From the NCBI GenBank assembly GCA_913052345.1, contig CAJXDR010000004.1, positions 1 through 64,000 on the forward strand: DNA of 64,000 bases, written 5' to 3'. Both the position numbers and the translations under genes were made by a program. The stretch is from UBA4421 sp002470275 (GTDB lineage Bacteria; Pseudomonadota; Gammaproteobacteria; Pseudomonadales; Azotimanducaceae). Below the pieces are notes generated by a model. It was not told the origin of the DNA, made no database searches, and saw nothing but the letters and a program-made list of their open reading frames with translations. This document shows positions 45,292 to 54,327 of this stretch, in pieces (positions within the stretch are counted from its first letter, which is position 1; each line of letters opens with the position of its first letter).

Positions 45292-47301
45292 TCAGCTTAG
45301 ATGACAGCGTCGGACCTCGATAACGCCTCGCAGGTAGGCAAGGTGACTCAACAGTCGCAAACAGGTTTGCCAATTTGGGATGAGGACTTCAAGTCGAATG
45401 ACTGCTTGATCAGAATCCCCCACTTCTCCCGTCGCGCGCTGGATGGGCAGATCCAATCGACCCAGCTGATCCGTAATATCTCGAAGCAAATCTTGGCGAT
45501 TGTCGGCGTTCAGCTGAAATCCTACAGACCTGGGAAAGACATCCTCTCCCTCAAGCCCCGGAGCCGGCTGCAGCTGGACGCCCTCTATTGAATCCTGTTC
45601 GGTGAGCACCTTGGCCACCAGGTCGATATAGCTCACAACGCCAACGGCCACAGCCTGGTACATGGCCGCCACATCTGAGTGTCCCAGCGCCTCAGCCAGC
45701 CGGGTCAGTTGGGCTTCGTCCGGTAACCGAAAGCCTGCTCCGGCGAAGACGTTGCGCAGAATAAGCCGTCCTCGAGCCAACCGCTTAGCCTCGGGCTGGG
45801 CTCTAAAATAGGAGGCGATTTTTGCTCTGGCGCGATGGGTGTGCACGTATTTCAAGCTGGGCTCTAACCAAGCACGATGCGGCCTTGCCGGGGCAATGGA
45901 TTGGATTTCAACCGTCTGGCCCGTCTGCAGCACCGCATCTACGGGCACCTTACGGCCATTCACCAAGCCCCCGGTGCAGCTGTGGCCAAGCTCTGTATGA
46001 ATGCGGTAGGCGAAATCCAGGACCGTGGCCCCCGCCGCAAGTTCCACCACGTGGCCCCGAGGCGTGGTGATATAGACTCGCTCGTCGCTCACACCCTGAG
46101 CGAGCAGCGCTCGCAGGTCCTCCATGCCCCCCAACTCTTCGTGCCATTCCATGACCTGGCGCAGCCAGTCCATTTTCTGCGCAAAATAAGGGTCCTCGGT
46201 TTGCGCACCGGACCCCGTCGCTCCACCAACTTTATAAGCCCAATGTGCACAGACGCCCAGCTCTGCCTGCTCGTGCATTTGCCGGGTCCGTATTTGCACC
46301 TCTAGCGTCCGCCCGTCCTCGATAGAGATAGCGGTGTGAATGCTCTGGTAGCCGTTCTCCTTGGGCATGGCGATGTAGTCGTCAAACTCGCTGGGAATGT
46401 GGGGCCAATTACTGTGAATTACGCCTAAGGCGGCATAGCAGTCTGCTAGGCTCTCCACCACGATGCGCACCGCGCGAACATCATGGACCTGATCCAGGGA
46501 AATGCCCTTCCTCTGCATTTTGCGCCAAATGCCGAAGATGTTTTTCGCTCTGCCCTTCACCTCAGCCTGAATGCCGACGCCAGCCAACAGTTCTTGAATA
46601 CGCTGCGCCCGCTCCGATATCTGGCGTTCTCGTTCTTGCCGCTTGTCGTTGAGTTCCTTGGCAATTCCCAGATAGATATCCTCGCGAAGGTACCGTAAAG
46701 AGAGGTCCTCCAACTCCCACTTGAGCTGCCACATGCCCATACGATTCGCCAATGGGGCAAAGATAACCCCGGCTTCATGGGCGATACGCCGCCTTCGATT
46801 TTCGTCATAGCGCTTGGCGTATCGTAGTGCCAAAAGTCGTTCGGCCAGCTTTAGCACCGCTACCCGAAAATCCTTAATCATGGACGCAAGCATGCGCCGG
46901 ATATTTTCGACCTGATCCTCTTGATGACTTTCCAGCAGCGCCGTGTCGTCCACGCCCAAGAGGCTCGAGGTCGCCATGGCTAGGACATCCGATGCCAGGC
47001 CGAGAGGTTCCGCCCCAACAACGCCAGCCACTTGAGCGCTTTCGATGACGCCTCGGCGCAGTCCTGGATAGATTAGCGCAGCCTTGACCGACGCGACGTC
47101 AAGCCGAAGCTCAGCAACGAGTTCCGCTAGTTCAAGACACTGATGGACCGGTACGTTGGGGCGTTCGGATAGCCAAACTACCGTTTTTTCAACTTGGTCG
47201 CTTTCTAGGTGCTCATATTCTGCAGCGAAGCGCGCAAGCCAGGCCTGAAGATCTATTTCCCCGTCTTCGAGCCTGGGTAATTTGGCGGTTACGCTGACCA
47301 T
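45292..47301 (-). CDS. relA: GTP pyrophosphokinase RelA, lacking the zinc-finger domain
   Basis: 669-residue (p)ppGpp synthetase of the stringent response. The N-terminal hydrolase-like domain lacks the HD pair and is expected to be inactive, as in RelA. The synthetase domain has the RelA-type acidic motif SEFDDYIAMPKENGYQSIH, and the TGS domain (VYITTPRGHVVELAAGATVL) and helical region follow. The C-terminal ACT domain is present (about 590-669). Between the helical region and ACT, the Cys-rich zinc-finger/RIS block with CCxPxPGD found in E. coli RelA is missing, which explains a length about 75 residues below E. coli (744). The HD-lacking, EFDD type favours RelA over SpoT. Confidence 0.93.
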   Translation of the reverse strand: MVSVTAKLPRLEDGEIDLQAWLARFAAEYEHLESDQVEKTVVWLSERPNVPVHQCLELAELVAELRLDVASVKAALIYPGLRRGVIESAQVAGVVGAEPLGLASDVLAMATSSLLGVDDTALLESHQEDQVENIRRMLASMIKDFRVAVLKLAERLLALRYAKRYDENRRRRIAHEAGVIFAPLANRMGMWQLKWELEDLSLRYLREDIYLGIAKELNDKRQERERQISERAQRIQELLAGVGIQAEVKGRAKNIFGIWRKMQRKGISLDQVHDVRAVRIVVESLADCYAALGVIHSNWPHIPSEFDDYIAMPKENGYQSIHTAISIEDGRTLEVQIRTRQMHEQAELGVCAHWAYKVGGATGSGAQTEDPYFAQKMDWLRQVMEWHEELGGMEDLRALLAQGVSDERVYITTPRGHVVELAAGATVLDFAYRIHTELGHSCTGGLVNGRKVPVDAVLQTGQTVEIQSIAPARPHRAWLEPSLKYVHTHRARAKIASYFRAQPEAKRLARGRLILRNVFAGAGFRLPDEAQLTRLAEALGHSDVAAMYQAVAVGVVSYIDLVAKVLTEQDSIEGVQLQPAPGLEGEDVFPRSVGFQLNADNRQDLLRDITDQLGRLDLPIQRATGEVGDSDQAVIRLEVLIPNWQTCLRLLSHLAYLRGVIEVRRCHLS

Positions 47302-47537
47302 GATGTGTTTTGGGCTTCAGGAGTGGCGTCCCAATACGACCTGTCTTCGTTAAGGGGAGCGAAGGATATCAGCCCCTCGGCATTTGCTGAACTAAAATCG
47401 ACGGGCTCATGCTGGGAGGAGAGCGCCTTATCCCCTGCCGATGTCTAGTCGGATCAGGCGTGTCCTCTGACCCAGCAATTCGATTCGGTAGGTTTGATTC
47501 CTCACTAAATTAAACAGACAGCCTCATACAAAGGATG

Positions 47538-48878
47538 CTAGCGAACAAAGAAACCCAACGTTTCAATATGCGACGTATTGGGGAACATGTCGTACACCCC
47601 GACCTCATGCAGTCGATAACCGCATGCCGCAAGTGTCCGAGCATCCGCGGCGAAGGTCTCGGGGTTACAGGAAACGTAGGCCACGCGCTCCACCGAGGGA
47701 ATTTTGGCCCAGTCCGCCAACCTTTCTCCGGCACCGCTGCGCGGAGGATCTAACAACAAGGCCGATGGCGCCGCACCGAATGCTGCTTGAGCCGTGCGCT
47801 CCAAGGCCTCACCGCCCTCCATCGGCGTATAGAGATTTTGCGCCTTAAAGTGACAGCGATGCGCCAATCCATTTCGTCCTGCATTGTCCTCTGCGGACGC
47901 GATGGCCCTTTCTGAAGCCTCGATACCCACCACTCTGGCCCCACTGCGGGCCAGGGGGAGGGAAAAGTTACCAATGCCGCAAAACAGATCGGCGATCACC
48001 TCGCCTCGACGAGGCATCAAATAAGCCAGAGCCGTTCGGATCAGCTCCCGATTCATCAGCGCGTTCACCTGGGTGAATTGATCCGGCTGAAATAGCAGGC
48101 TGAGTCCGTATTCCGGTAGCTGATAGGCCAGAGGCTTTATGGCGGGCACACCCTGTCCCATGTCTAAGGCCTGGAGGGTGTCATAACCTCCACTCTGCAA
48201 AATAACCTGAACGTCCTGCTCTCGGGCGAAGCGCGTCAGCAAGCCTAGGTCCTCGGGGTTCAACGGTTCGAGATGTCTCAACATCAATGCCCGGGCATCA
48301 TCTCCCTGGGCAAGCTCTACCTGAGGGATGCTGGCCGGCGCACTCAGGGCACCGATGAGAGATTTAAGGGGCTGAATCAACGCGCTGAGTTCAGGGGTCA
48401 GGGTTTGGCAGCTTTGCAGCTTGGCGACACGATTGCTAAAGGATTCTCTAAAGCCCACAAGAACCTGCCCTCCAACAACCCGCACCCCGAGACGGGCCTT
48501 GGTACGGTAGCCCAGGCGCACTAGGCTCGAGGGACGCCGCCAGCAGTGGGCCTCCACACCCTGTGCCTTGAGGCTCGCAGCCAGGGCTCCCTGCTTATGG
48601 GCCAGCTGATAATCACCGCTTGCGTGTTGGAGTACGCAGCCCCCGCAGCGAGGGAAGTATTGACAGGCTGAAGGGATTCGCTCTGGATGTGCCGTCCCCA
48701 GAAGCTGGCCGTCCGCATAACGTGCCCCACCACGACGTTTTACAATACGCGCAGATACGACCTCCCCAGGGAGCGCATTACGCACCCAAATTGGACGTTC
48801 TTGATGATCACCGCCGCCGAGTCCATCCACCGCCAGGGTTTCAATCGCGACCTCTACCTCTACCGGATTCTTAGCCAT
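47538..48878 (-). CDS. rlmD: 23S rRNA (uracil(1939)-C5)-methyltransferase RlmD
   Basis: 446-residue radical-free SAM methyltransferase with an iron-sulfur cluster. An N-terminal TRAM domain (about 1-60) precedes the cluster cysteines C72, C78 and C81 and a fourth near residue 157 (LQSCQTL). The SAM site is ADLFCGIGNFSLPLA and the nucleophile is in AYVSCNPETFAAD. It overlaps recO by eight bases and is 236 bp from relA; rlmD-relA adjacency is common in gammaproteobacteria. That 236-bp gap probably carries the relA promoter; nothing else was recognised there. Confidence 0.95.
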   Translation of the reverse strand: MAKNPVEVEVAIETLAVDGLGGGDHQERPIWVRNALPGEVVSARIVKRRGGARYADGQLLGTAHPERIPSACQYFPRCGGCVLQHASGDYQLAHKQGALAASLKAQGVEAHCWRRPSSLVRLGYRTKARLGVRVVGGQVLVGFRESFSNRVAKLQSCQTLTPELSALIQPLKSLIGALSAPASIPQVELAQGDDARALMLRHLEPLNPEDLGLLTRFAREQDVQVILQSGGYDTLQALDMGQGVPAIKPLAYQLPEYGLSLLFQPDQFTQVNALMNRELIRTALAYLMPRRGEVIADLFCGIGNFSLPLARSGARVVGIEASERAIASAEDNAGRNGLAHRCHFKAQNLYTPMEGGEALERTAQAAFGAAPSALLLDPPRSGAGERLADWAKIPSVERVAYVSCNPETFAADARTLAACGYRLHEVGVYDMFPNTSHIETLGFFVR

Positions 48879-49629
48879 TATTTTTCGGTCCCGATAAGAA
48901 CATTGCCCGAGACATCAGGGGACGGTCCCCCAACAAGGGTTTGAACGCGCGCCTTAATAATCGCTTGGCGCTTCGCCTCACGTTAGGGTCGCTAAAATTT
49001 CTGCGGCCTATCTGAATCAGGTCAGCGCCTTTGAACGTTGGGACCCTGACTTCACGTTCGAAGGCGTCCTCGTCTGCAGCGCCTCTCAGTTTGCCCAGGG
49101 CATAGAATCCGTCTTCAGTCGTGTAGCCATATAGGTGATCGGGCTCAATGTGATCCGCGCCCCCGCGGTCTGGGTCCACCGAATGGTTAAAGGGAATCGC
49201 CAACCCCAACTGCTGCAGCACATCCAGCTCGAAATTTCGCAGGCACGGCTCTATTTCTCCACACTCTTCCAGGATTTCTAACGCGCTCAGAGTCTGGCGA
49301 AAAATTCCGGCATCAGCCTCTCGCTCTCGCAATACCCTAGTCAGTAGCTCCAATATATAAAAACCGGCGTACAGGCCCTCTCCACTTAATTCGATGAAGT
49401 GCAGCAGCTCAAACTGGTTAACCGTCAGCAGGTCGCCGCGACCGCTCAGGGTTACGGTGCCCAGATAAAAGGGCTGAACCGCATTACGCTGCTGTTTGGC
49501 GCTTCGAATACCCCGCATCACACCCGCCAAGCGTCCCTGACCTGGCGTTAAGAATTGCACAATGGCGCTGGTCTCCCGATAGGGTCTAACGTGGAGTACC
49601 AGGGCAGGCTCATGCAGCCGTGACTTCAT
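48871..49629 (-). CDS. recO: DNA repair protein RecO
   Basis: 252-residue recombination mediator that, with RecR, loads RecA on SSB-covered DNA. It has the N-terminal OB fold (HEPALVLHVRPYRETSAIVQFLT, residues about 6-28) with the typical RGIRS-type stretch (MRGIRSAKQ), and a helical C-terminal domain. Divergent sequence is normal for this family; its place directly after era is strongly supportive. In E. coli pdxJ and acpS follow recO; here rlmD overlaps it. Confidence 0.93.
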   Translation of the reverse strand: MKSRLHEPALVLHVRPYRETSAIVQFLTPGQGRLAGVMRGIRSAKQQRNAVQPFYLGTVTLSGRGDLLTVNQFELLHFIELSGEGLYAGFYILELLTRVLREREADAGIFRQTLSALEILEECGEIEPCLRNFELDVLQQLGLAIPFNHSVDPDRGGADHIEPDHLYGYTTEDGFYALGKLRGAADEDAFEREVRVPTFKGADLIQIGRRNFSDPNVRRSAKRLLRRAFKPLLGDRPLMSRAMFLSGPKNNG

Positions 49630-49673
49630 CGTATTAACCTGCTCCGAGCCACCGGAGCATAGCGGGGTCCGTA

Positions 49674-50567
49674 TTAGTCATATCCCAGGAAACGCATTTG
49701 ACCAACGTTGTTGGTCCACCCCTTCTTAACGCGTACCCAAAGATGCAGCATCACCTTGGCGTCGATCAGGATTTCTATGGCCTTCCGAGACTCCTCGCCA
49801 ATGAGTTTAAGGCGCTTGCCGGCCTTGCCGATCACGATGCGTTTTTGACCGTCACGCTCCACGTATATGTCTGCGTGGATACGCACAATATTTGGTTCAC
49901 GAGCGAAACGCTCAATCAGTACCGTTGCGCTATGCGGAATTTCATCCCCCAGCTGACGCATGAGTTTTTCCCGCACGATTTCAGCAACTAAAAACCGCTC
50001 CGATTGGTCTGTCACTTCGTCTGCACCAAAGAAATGCGGAGCCGTGGGCAGCCTTTTAAAGACGTTCTCTCGAAAGCTGTCGATCCCATCCGATCTCAGG
50101 GCGCTCACCGGCACAATTTCTTCGAACAGGTTGCGCTCCCTGAGCGCATCGATTTGAGGCAGCAACAGGGTTTTGTCTTTTAATAAATCAACCTTGGAGA
50201 GCACCGCGAATTTCGGCACATCATGGCTAGCCACAAGGTCAAGAACATGCCCATCCGCCTCTCCCTGATTGCCGCCTTCGATGATGACGACCACCAGGTC
50301 AACGTCCGCTATGGCGGAGGTGGCATGATTGACCATGTATCGGTTTAGTTCGCGTTCGGTTTGTTGGTGGATGCCGGGTGTATCCACATAGATGGCCTGA
50401 CTGCCGTCCTGGGTATCAACGCCGATGAGATTTCTGCGCGTTGTCTGTGGCTTCCTGGAGGTGATGCTAATCTTCTGACCCAGCACATAGTTGAGTAGCG
50501 TGGACTTCCCTACATTAGGCCGTCCAACCAAGGCCACATAGCCGCACTGGGTAGGTTCAGACAACAT
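49674..50567 (-). CDS. era: GTPase Era
   Basis: 297-residue GTPase for 30S assembly that binds the 3' end of 16S rRNA. G1 is GRPNVGKST (residues 16-24), G3 DTPGI, and G4 reads SKVD where many Era proteins have NKxD. The C-terminal KH domain ends with GKAGKRLKLIGEESRKAIE and a normal WVRVKKGW tail. It overlaps rnc by 11 bp, the conserved rnc-era coupling that ties rRNA processing to ribosome assembly. Confidence 0.96.
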   Translation of the reverse strand: MLSEPTQCGYVALVGRPNVGKSTLLNYVLGQKISITSRKPQTTRRNLIGVDTQDGSQAIYVDTPGIHQQTERELNRYMVNHATSAIADVDLVVVIIEGGNQGEADGHVLDLVASHDVPKFAVLSKVDLLKDKTLLLPQIDALRERNLFEEIVPVSALRSDGIDSFRENVFKRLPTAPHFFGADEVTDQSERFLVAEIVREKLMRQLGDEIPHSATVLIERFAREPNIVRIHADIYVERDGQKRIVIGKAGKRLKLIGEESRKAIEILIDAKVMLHLWVRVKKGWTNNVGQMRFLGYD

Positions 50568-51396
50568 GACGCCCTCCGGACTTTAGCCCCTTGCCAGCAC
50601 CCTCGGCGTCGTCGCGCCTGGTTTCCTTTGCCCTTTTTTTGTCCTGGGATTTTGCCTCACCCTTTTTTGCCTTTTTTTTCTTAGCCGCTGGCGCATCAAA
50701 TAAACGTTGCGCAACGGCTAACAGTAGGACCTCGTTCGCGGACGCCTTCTCCGCCGCTCGACGCGACGATGCAATGGCCGTTGCCCTTAACGCCAAAGCC
50801 GGCACACAGCAGCTCACGGTATACTGTCGTTGATGGTCGGCACCAGACACCGCCTCGACCTCATAGCAGGGCAGTTCCAAACCACGCGCCTGAAGCAGCT
50901 CCTGGAGGCGGGTTTTTGGGTCCTTGAGGTTCTCGATATCCAGATTAACAGTCAACGGTTTAAAAAAGCGTTCAACGAGCGCTGCACAGGCGTCAATGCC
51001 GCTGTCTTCGTGAACGGCACCGATAACCGCTTCCAGGGTATCGGCCAGGATGGACGCTCTCTGGCGGCCGCCAGATTTCAATTCTCCGCTGCCGAGCAAA
51101 AGAAAGTCAGCCATCTTTCGAGACGTCGCAATCTCTGCCAGCATCTTGCCGCGCACCAACTGCGCCCGCATAAGCGATAACGCGTCCTCCTGGGCATCTG
51201 GATAGAGTCGGTAAAGCATGCTCGCGACTAGGTAACCCAGGACCGCATCACCAATGAACTCCAGCCGCTCATTGTTCTTCTTTGAGTAGCTCTTATGAGT
51301 AAAGGCCTGGTACAGGAGCTGGGTGTCGGAAAATTCATAGCCCAAAATTTTCTGCAGCTTCCTGACATCCTCGGCTTTGAATTTTTCCTTGTTCAC
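50557..51396 (-). CDS. rnc: Ribonuclease III with a basic C-terminal extension
   Basis: Double-strand-specific RNase for rRNA and mRNA processing. The catalytic signature NERLEFIGDAVLGY (about residues 37-50) and the double-strand RNA-binding domain (about 158-226) are intact. After it comes an extra tail of about 50 residues, very rich in Lys and charged residues (KKKKAKKGEAKSQDKKRAK), making the protein 279 residues against 226 in E. coli. The tail may add RNA affinity; that is inference. Confidence 0.95.
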   Translation of the reverse strand: MNKEKFKAEDVRKLQKILGYEFSDTQLLYQAFTHKSYSKKNNERLEFIGDAVLGYLVASMLYRLYPDAQEDALSLMRAQLVRGKMLAEIATSRKMADFLLLGSGELKSGGRQRASILADTLEAVIGAVHEDSGIDACAALVERFFKPLTVNLDIENLKDPKTRLQELLQARGLELPCYEVEAVSGADHQRQYTVSCCVPALALRATAIASSRRAAEKASANEVLLLAVAQRLFDAPAAKKKKAKKGEAKSQDKKRAKETRRDDAEGAGKGLKSGGRHVV

Positions 51397-51407
51397 GATC
51401 CCTTAGC

Positions 51408-52205
51408 CTACTCTGCCGGGACGCTGCCGGAATCGCCCAGCCATCGGTTCTTCTCAAAGGTTGGCAGGTTCCAGCCCGGCTCTTTATGTGCCCAAACGGC
51501 CACGGCCTTACCGACGACGTTTTCTTCCTGGGCCATGCCCCATGCCCGGGAATCTGTGGAATTATCTCGATTATCCCCCATCATTAGGTACTCGCCCTCG
51601 CCAACGACCCAGCTACGGGCCCGCTCGGATCGTCGACTATGATGTATCTTGTGTTTAACGCCTCCGATCTCCTCCTGATACTCTACCGAAGAAAATGGCA
51701 GGCGCGGATCCTGAAAGGTGCGAACAAATTCATAGGGCAACTCTCGCCCATTGATCACCAGGCGTTTATCAGCATAGGCCACCCTATCTCCGGGAATGCC
51801 GATCACTCGCTTGATAAAATACCGGTGGTCGTGAGGCGGAACGAAGACCATGATGTCTCCCCGCGCCGGCTCCCCAACACTCAGCAGCTTTTCCTTAAAG
51901 ACCGGCATGCGAAGCCCGTAGGCATATTTATTCACTAAGATGAAGTCCCCAACCTCTAGCGTTGGCAGCATGGATTCAGAGGGTATTTGATAGGGTTCTG
52001 CAACGAAGCCACGAATCACGAAGACCAACAGCAGTACGGGAAAAAACGAGCGGGCGTACTCTACAATAGCGGGCTCGTCCGCATCGCCGTCCTTAGGCTG
52101 ATTCGCTTCTGCGCGGGCCTTGGCAAAAAACAGGGTGTCGCCTAACCAAATAGCCCCGGTAATCACCACACCCCAGAAGAGATAAAAGGGTAGATCGATA
52201 TCCAT
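51408..52205 (-). CDS. lepB: Signal peptidase I
   Basis: 265-residue membrane protease that removes signal peptides from secreted proteins. Two N-terminal hydrophobic segments (about 5-25 and 54-71) are followed by the serine motif IPSESMLPTLEVGDF and the lysine region RYFIKRVIGIPGDRV, the Ser/Lys dyad. The GDNRDNSTDSR block near residue 218 is typical. It lies between lepA and rnc, the standard order. Confidence 0.96.
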   Translation of the reverse strand: MDIDLPFYLFWGVVITGAIWLGDTLFFAKARAEANQPKDGDADEPAIVEYARSFFPVLLLVFVIRGFVAEPYQIPSESMLPTLEVGDFILVNKYAYGLRMPVFKEKLLSVGEPARGDIMVFVPPHDHRYFIKRVIGIPGDRVAYADKRLVINGRELPYEFVRTFQDPRLPFSSVEYQEEIGGVKHKIHHSRRSERARSWVVGEGEYLMMGDNRDNSTDSRAWGMAQEENVVGKAVAVWAHKEPGWNLPTFEKNRWLGDSGSVPAE

Positions 52206-52236
52206 TAACGCTCCTCGGGCCTGGTCATCCTCAGCG

Positions 52237-54030
52237 TCACCTGTCCACCTTCAGAGCGGCCAGGAATGCCTCCTGGGGTATTTCGACCCGCCCCAACTGC
52301 TTCATCCGTTTCTTGCCCTCTTTTTGCTTTTCAAGCAGCTTCTTTTTCCGCGTTATGTCGCCACCATAACACTTGGCCGTTACGTTTTTTCTCAGCGCCT
52401 TGACGGTCTGTCGAGCAACAATTTGTCCCCCAATGGCCGCCTGTAGCGCCACATCAAAAAGTTGTCTGGGAATCAATTCTTTCATCTTCTCTGCCAGACC
52501 GCGGCCTCTACTCTGAGCTTGGTCTCGATGCACGATGCTCGCCAGGGCGTCGACCTTATCGCCATTGATCAGCATATCCAGCTTTACCAGGTTCGCGGCC
52601 TCGAACCTGGTAAAGCTATAGTCTAGCGAGGCAAAACCTCGGCTTACCGACTTTATTCGATCAAAGAAATCCATCACCACTTCGTTCATGGGCATTTCCC
52701 AGTGCATGGACACCTGGCCCTGGGAGAACTGCATGTTTTTCTGAACGCCTCGACGCTCCACGCAAAGCGTCATGACGTTACCCACGTACTCCTGAGGCAC
52801 CAAAATATTCACCTCAGCAATGGGCTCGCGCATTTGGCGAAAATTTGCCGGTAATCGAGAGGGGTTATCCACTTGGACAACGCTGCCATCCGCCTGCTCC
52901 ACTTCATAGACCACGGTAGGCGCCGAGGTAATGAGATCAAGATCATATTCTCGTTCCAACCGTTCCTGCACGATTTCCATATGCAGCATGCCCAGAAAGC
53001 CACAGCGAAAACCGAAACCCAAGGCATCGGAGGATTCCGGCTCGTAGAACAATGAAGCGTCGTTAAGCACCAGTTTTTCTAATGCCTCACGAAAGGTCTC
53101 AAAGTCTTCAGAATGAACCGGAAATAACCCCGCATAGACCTGGGGTTTAACCTTTGCAAAGCCGGGTAGCTGGGGCACGTCTGCGTTTTTCGCGGACACC
53201 AGGGTGTCCCCAACCGGCGCGCCAGTGATGTCTTTGATGCCCGCTACGACATAGCCTACCTCTCCCGCACCCAGGCTCTTATCTGGCACGCGCTTGGGCG
53301 TAAAGCGCCCTAGTTGATCGATGGTATGCACCTTGTTTGTAGATTTAACCAAGATTTTGTCGCCACGATTCAAGCGACCGCCCATCACCCGCACTAGGGA
53401 GACGATGCCCAGGTAGTTATCAAACCAAGAATCTATGATCAATGCCTGAAGCACATCCTCATCCGACCCCTCGGGAGGCGGAATCTCCTCCACCAGCTGC
53501 GCTAGCAGTTCTGCCACCCCCATCCCCGTTTTCGCACTGACCTCGGCTACGTTGGTGACGTCCAGGCCAATGATGTCCTCGATTTCTCCGCCCACTCTTT
53601 CAGGCTCTGCCTGAGGCAGGTCTATTTTGTTGAGCACCGGCAGCACCTCAAGTCCTTGCTCAATCGCCGTATAGCAATTTGCCACGCTCTGAGCCTCTAC
53701 CCCCTGGGCAGCGTCGACGACCAGCAGGGCACCCTCACAGGCCGCCAGCGAACGTGACACCTCGTAGCTGAAATCCACGTGTCCAGGGGTGTCAATAAAG
53801 TTGAGCTGGTAGGTTTTTCCATCGCTGTGGCTGTAGTGCAGAGTCACACACTGCGCCTTGATCGTGATGCCCCGCTCGCGCTCCAGATCCATGGAGTCGA
53901 GGACTTGATCCGCCATTTCGCGCTCTGATAAACCGCCACAGCTTTGAATAAAGCGATCGGCCAGCGTGGACTTACCGTGATCGATATGGGCGATAATAGA
54001 AAAGTTTCGGATGAGATGATTGCTGGACAC
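52237..54030 (-). CDS. lepA: Elongation factor 4 (LepA)
   Basis: 597-residue translational GTPase thought to assist initiation or back-translocation. G motifs are AHIDHGKST, DTPGHVDF and NKIDLP. Domains II, III, V and the family-specific C-terminal domain (with GGDITRKKKLLEKQKEGKKR) are present at usual length. The start is a GTG with a ribosome site AAGG five bases before. lepB follows after 31 bp. Confidence 0.97.
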   Translation of the reverse strand: MSSNHLIRNFSIIAHIDHGKSTLADRFIQSCGGLSEREMADQVLDSMDLERERGITIKAQCVTLHYSHSDGKTYQLNFIDTPGHVDFSYEVSRSLAACEGALLVVDAAQGVEAQSVANCYTAIEQGLEVLPVLNKIDLPQAEPERVGGEIEDIIGLDVTNVAEVSAKTGMGVAELLAQLVEEIPPPEGSDEDVLQALIIDSWFDNYLGIVSLVRVMGGRLNRGDKILVKSTNKVHTIDQLGRFTPKRVPDKSLGAGEVGYVVAGIKDITGAPVGDTLVSAKNADVPQLPGFAKVKPQVYAGLFPVHSEDFETFREALEKLVLNDASLFYEPESSDALGFGFRCGFLGMLHMEIVQERLEREYDLDLITSAPTVVYEVEQADGSVVQVDNPSRLPANFRQMREPIAEVNILVPQEYVGNVMTLCVERRGVQKNMQFSQGQVSMHWEMPMNEVVMDFFDRIKSVSRGFASLDYSFTRFEAANLVKLDMLINGDKVDALASIVHRDQAQSRGRGLAEKMKELIPRQLFDVALQAAIGGQIVARQTVKALRKNVTAKCYGGDITRKKKLLEKQKEGKKRMKQLGRVEIPQEAFLAALKVDR

Positions 54031-54126
54031 GTCGACCTTGACTGTCTTGGGCTTTCTCTTAGTTTATCCCACCTGGCTGATGAAGTTCGATGGAATCGCT
54101 AATTCCCTTAGCAGGACCATCTGACC

Positions 54127-54294
54127 CTAATCGGGACTTGATCCTGCCCTAACGAGCAAAACCAAGGGCAGCGCCAGAGGACCCAGGCAGGCCCCAATCA
54201 CTACCCAAGGGCCTGCTTTCAGCCCCCGCCGTCGCGCAATGGCCTGGCACAGGCCCGCGCAAACGACGGAGATCAGCACAATGGCCAAGATCAT
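54127..54294 (-). CDS. Small two-helix membrane protein, 55 residues, unrecognised
   Basis: A short ORF between the protease gene and lepA starts with ATG at 54294 after a ribosome site (GGAAGG, about eight bases before) and ends in TAG at 54127. It encodes two hydrophobic stretches, MILAIVLISVVCAGLCQAIA and VVIGACLGPLALPLVLLV, joined by a basic turn (RRRGLKAG), so it would be a hairpin in the inner membrane with both ends probably periplasmic. It begins 33 bp after the upstream gene and fills an otherwise empty 297-bp gap. I do not recognise a family. Supporting points are the start signal, the gap and the coherent topology. Confidence 0.6.
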   Translation of the reverse strand: MILAIVLISVVCAGLCQAIARRRGLKAGPWVVIGACLGPLALPLVLLVRAGSSPD

Positions 54295-54327
54295 ATGGGT
54301 TACCTTCCGCCCGCCATTCTGCGAAAC

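Noticed and set aside
47302..47537. tRNA- or 4.5S-RNA-like gene in the rlmD-relA gap (ggtttgattcc resembles a T-loop)
   Set aside because: No acceptor or anticodon stem can be paired around it, and the SRP RNA core sequence is absent.
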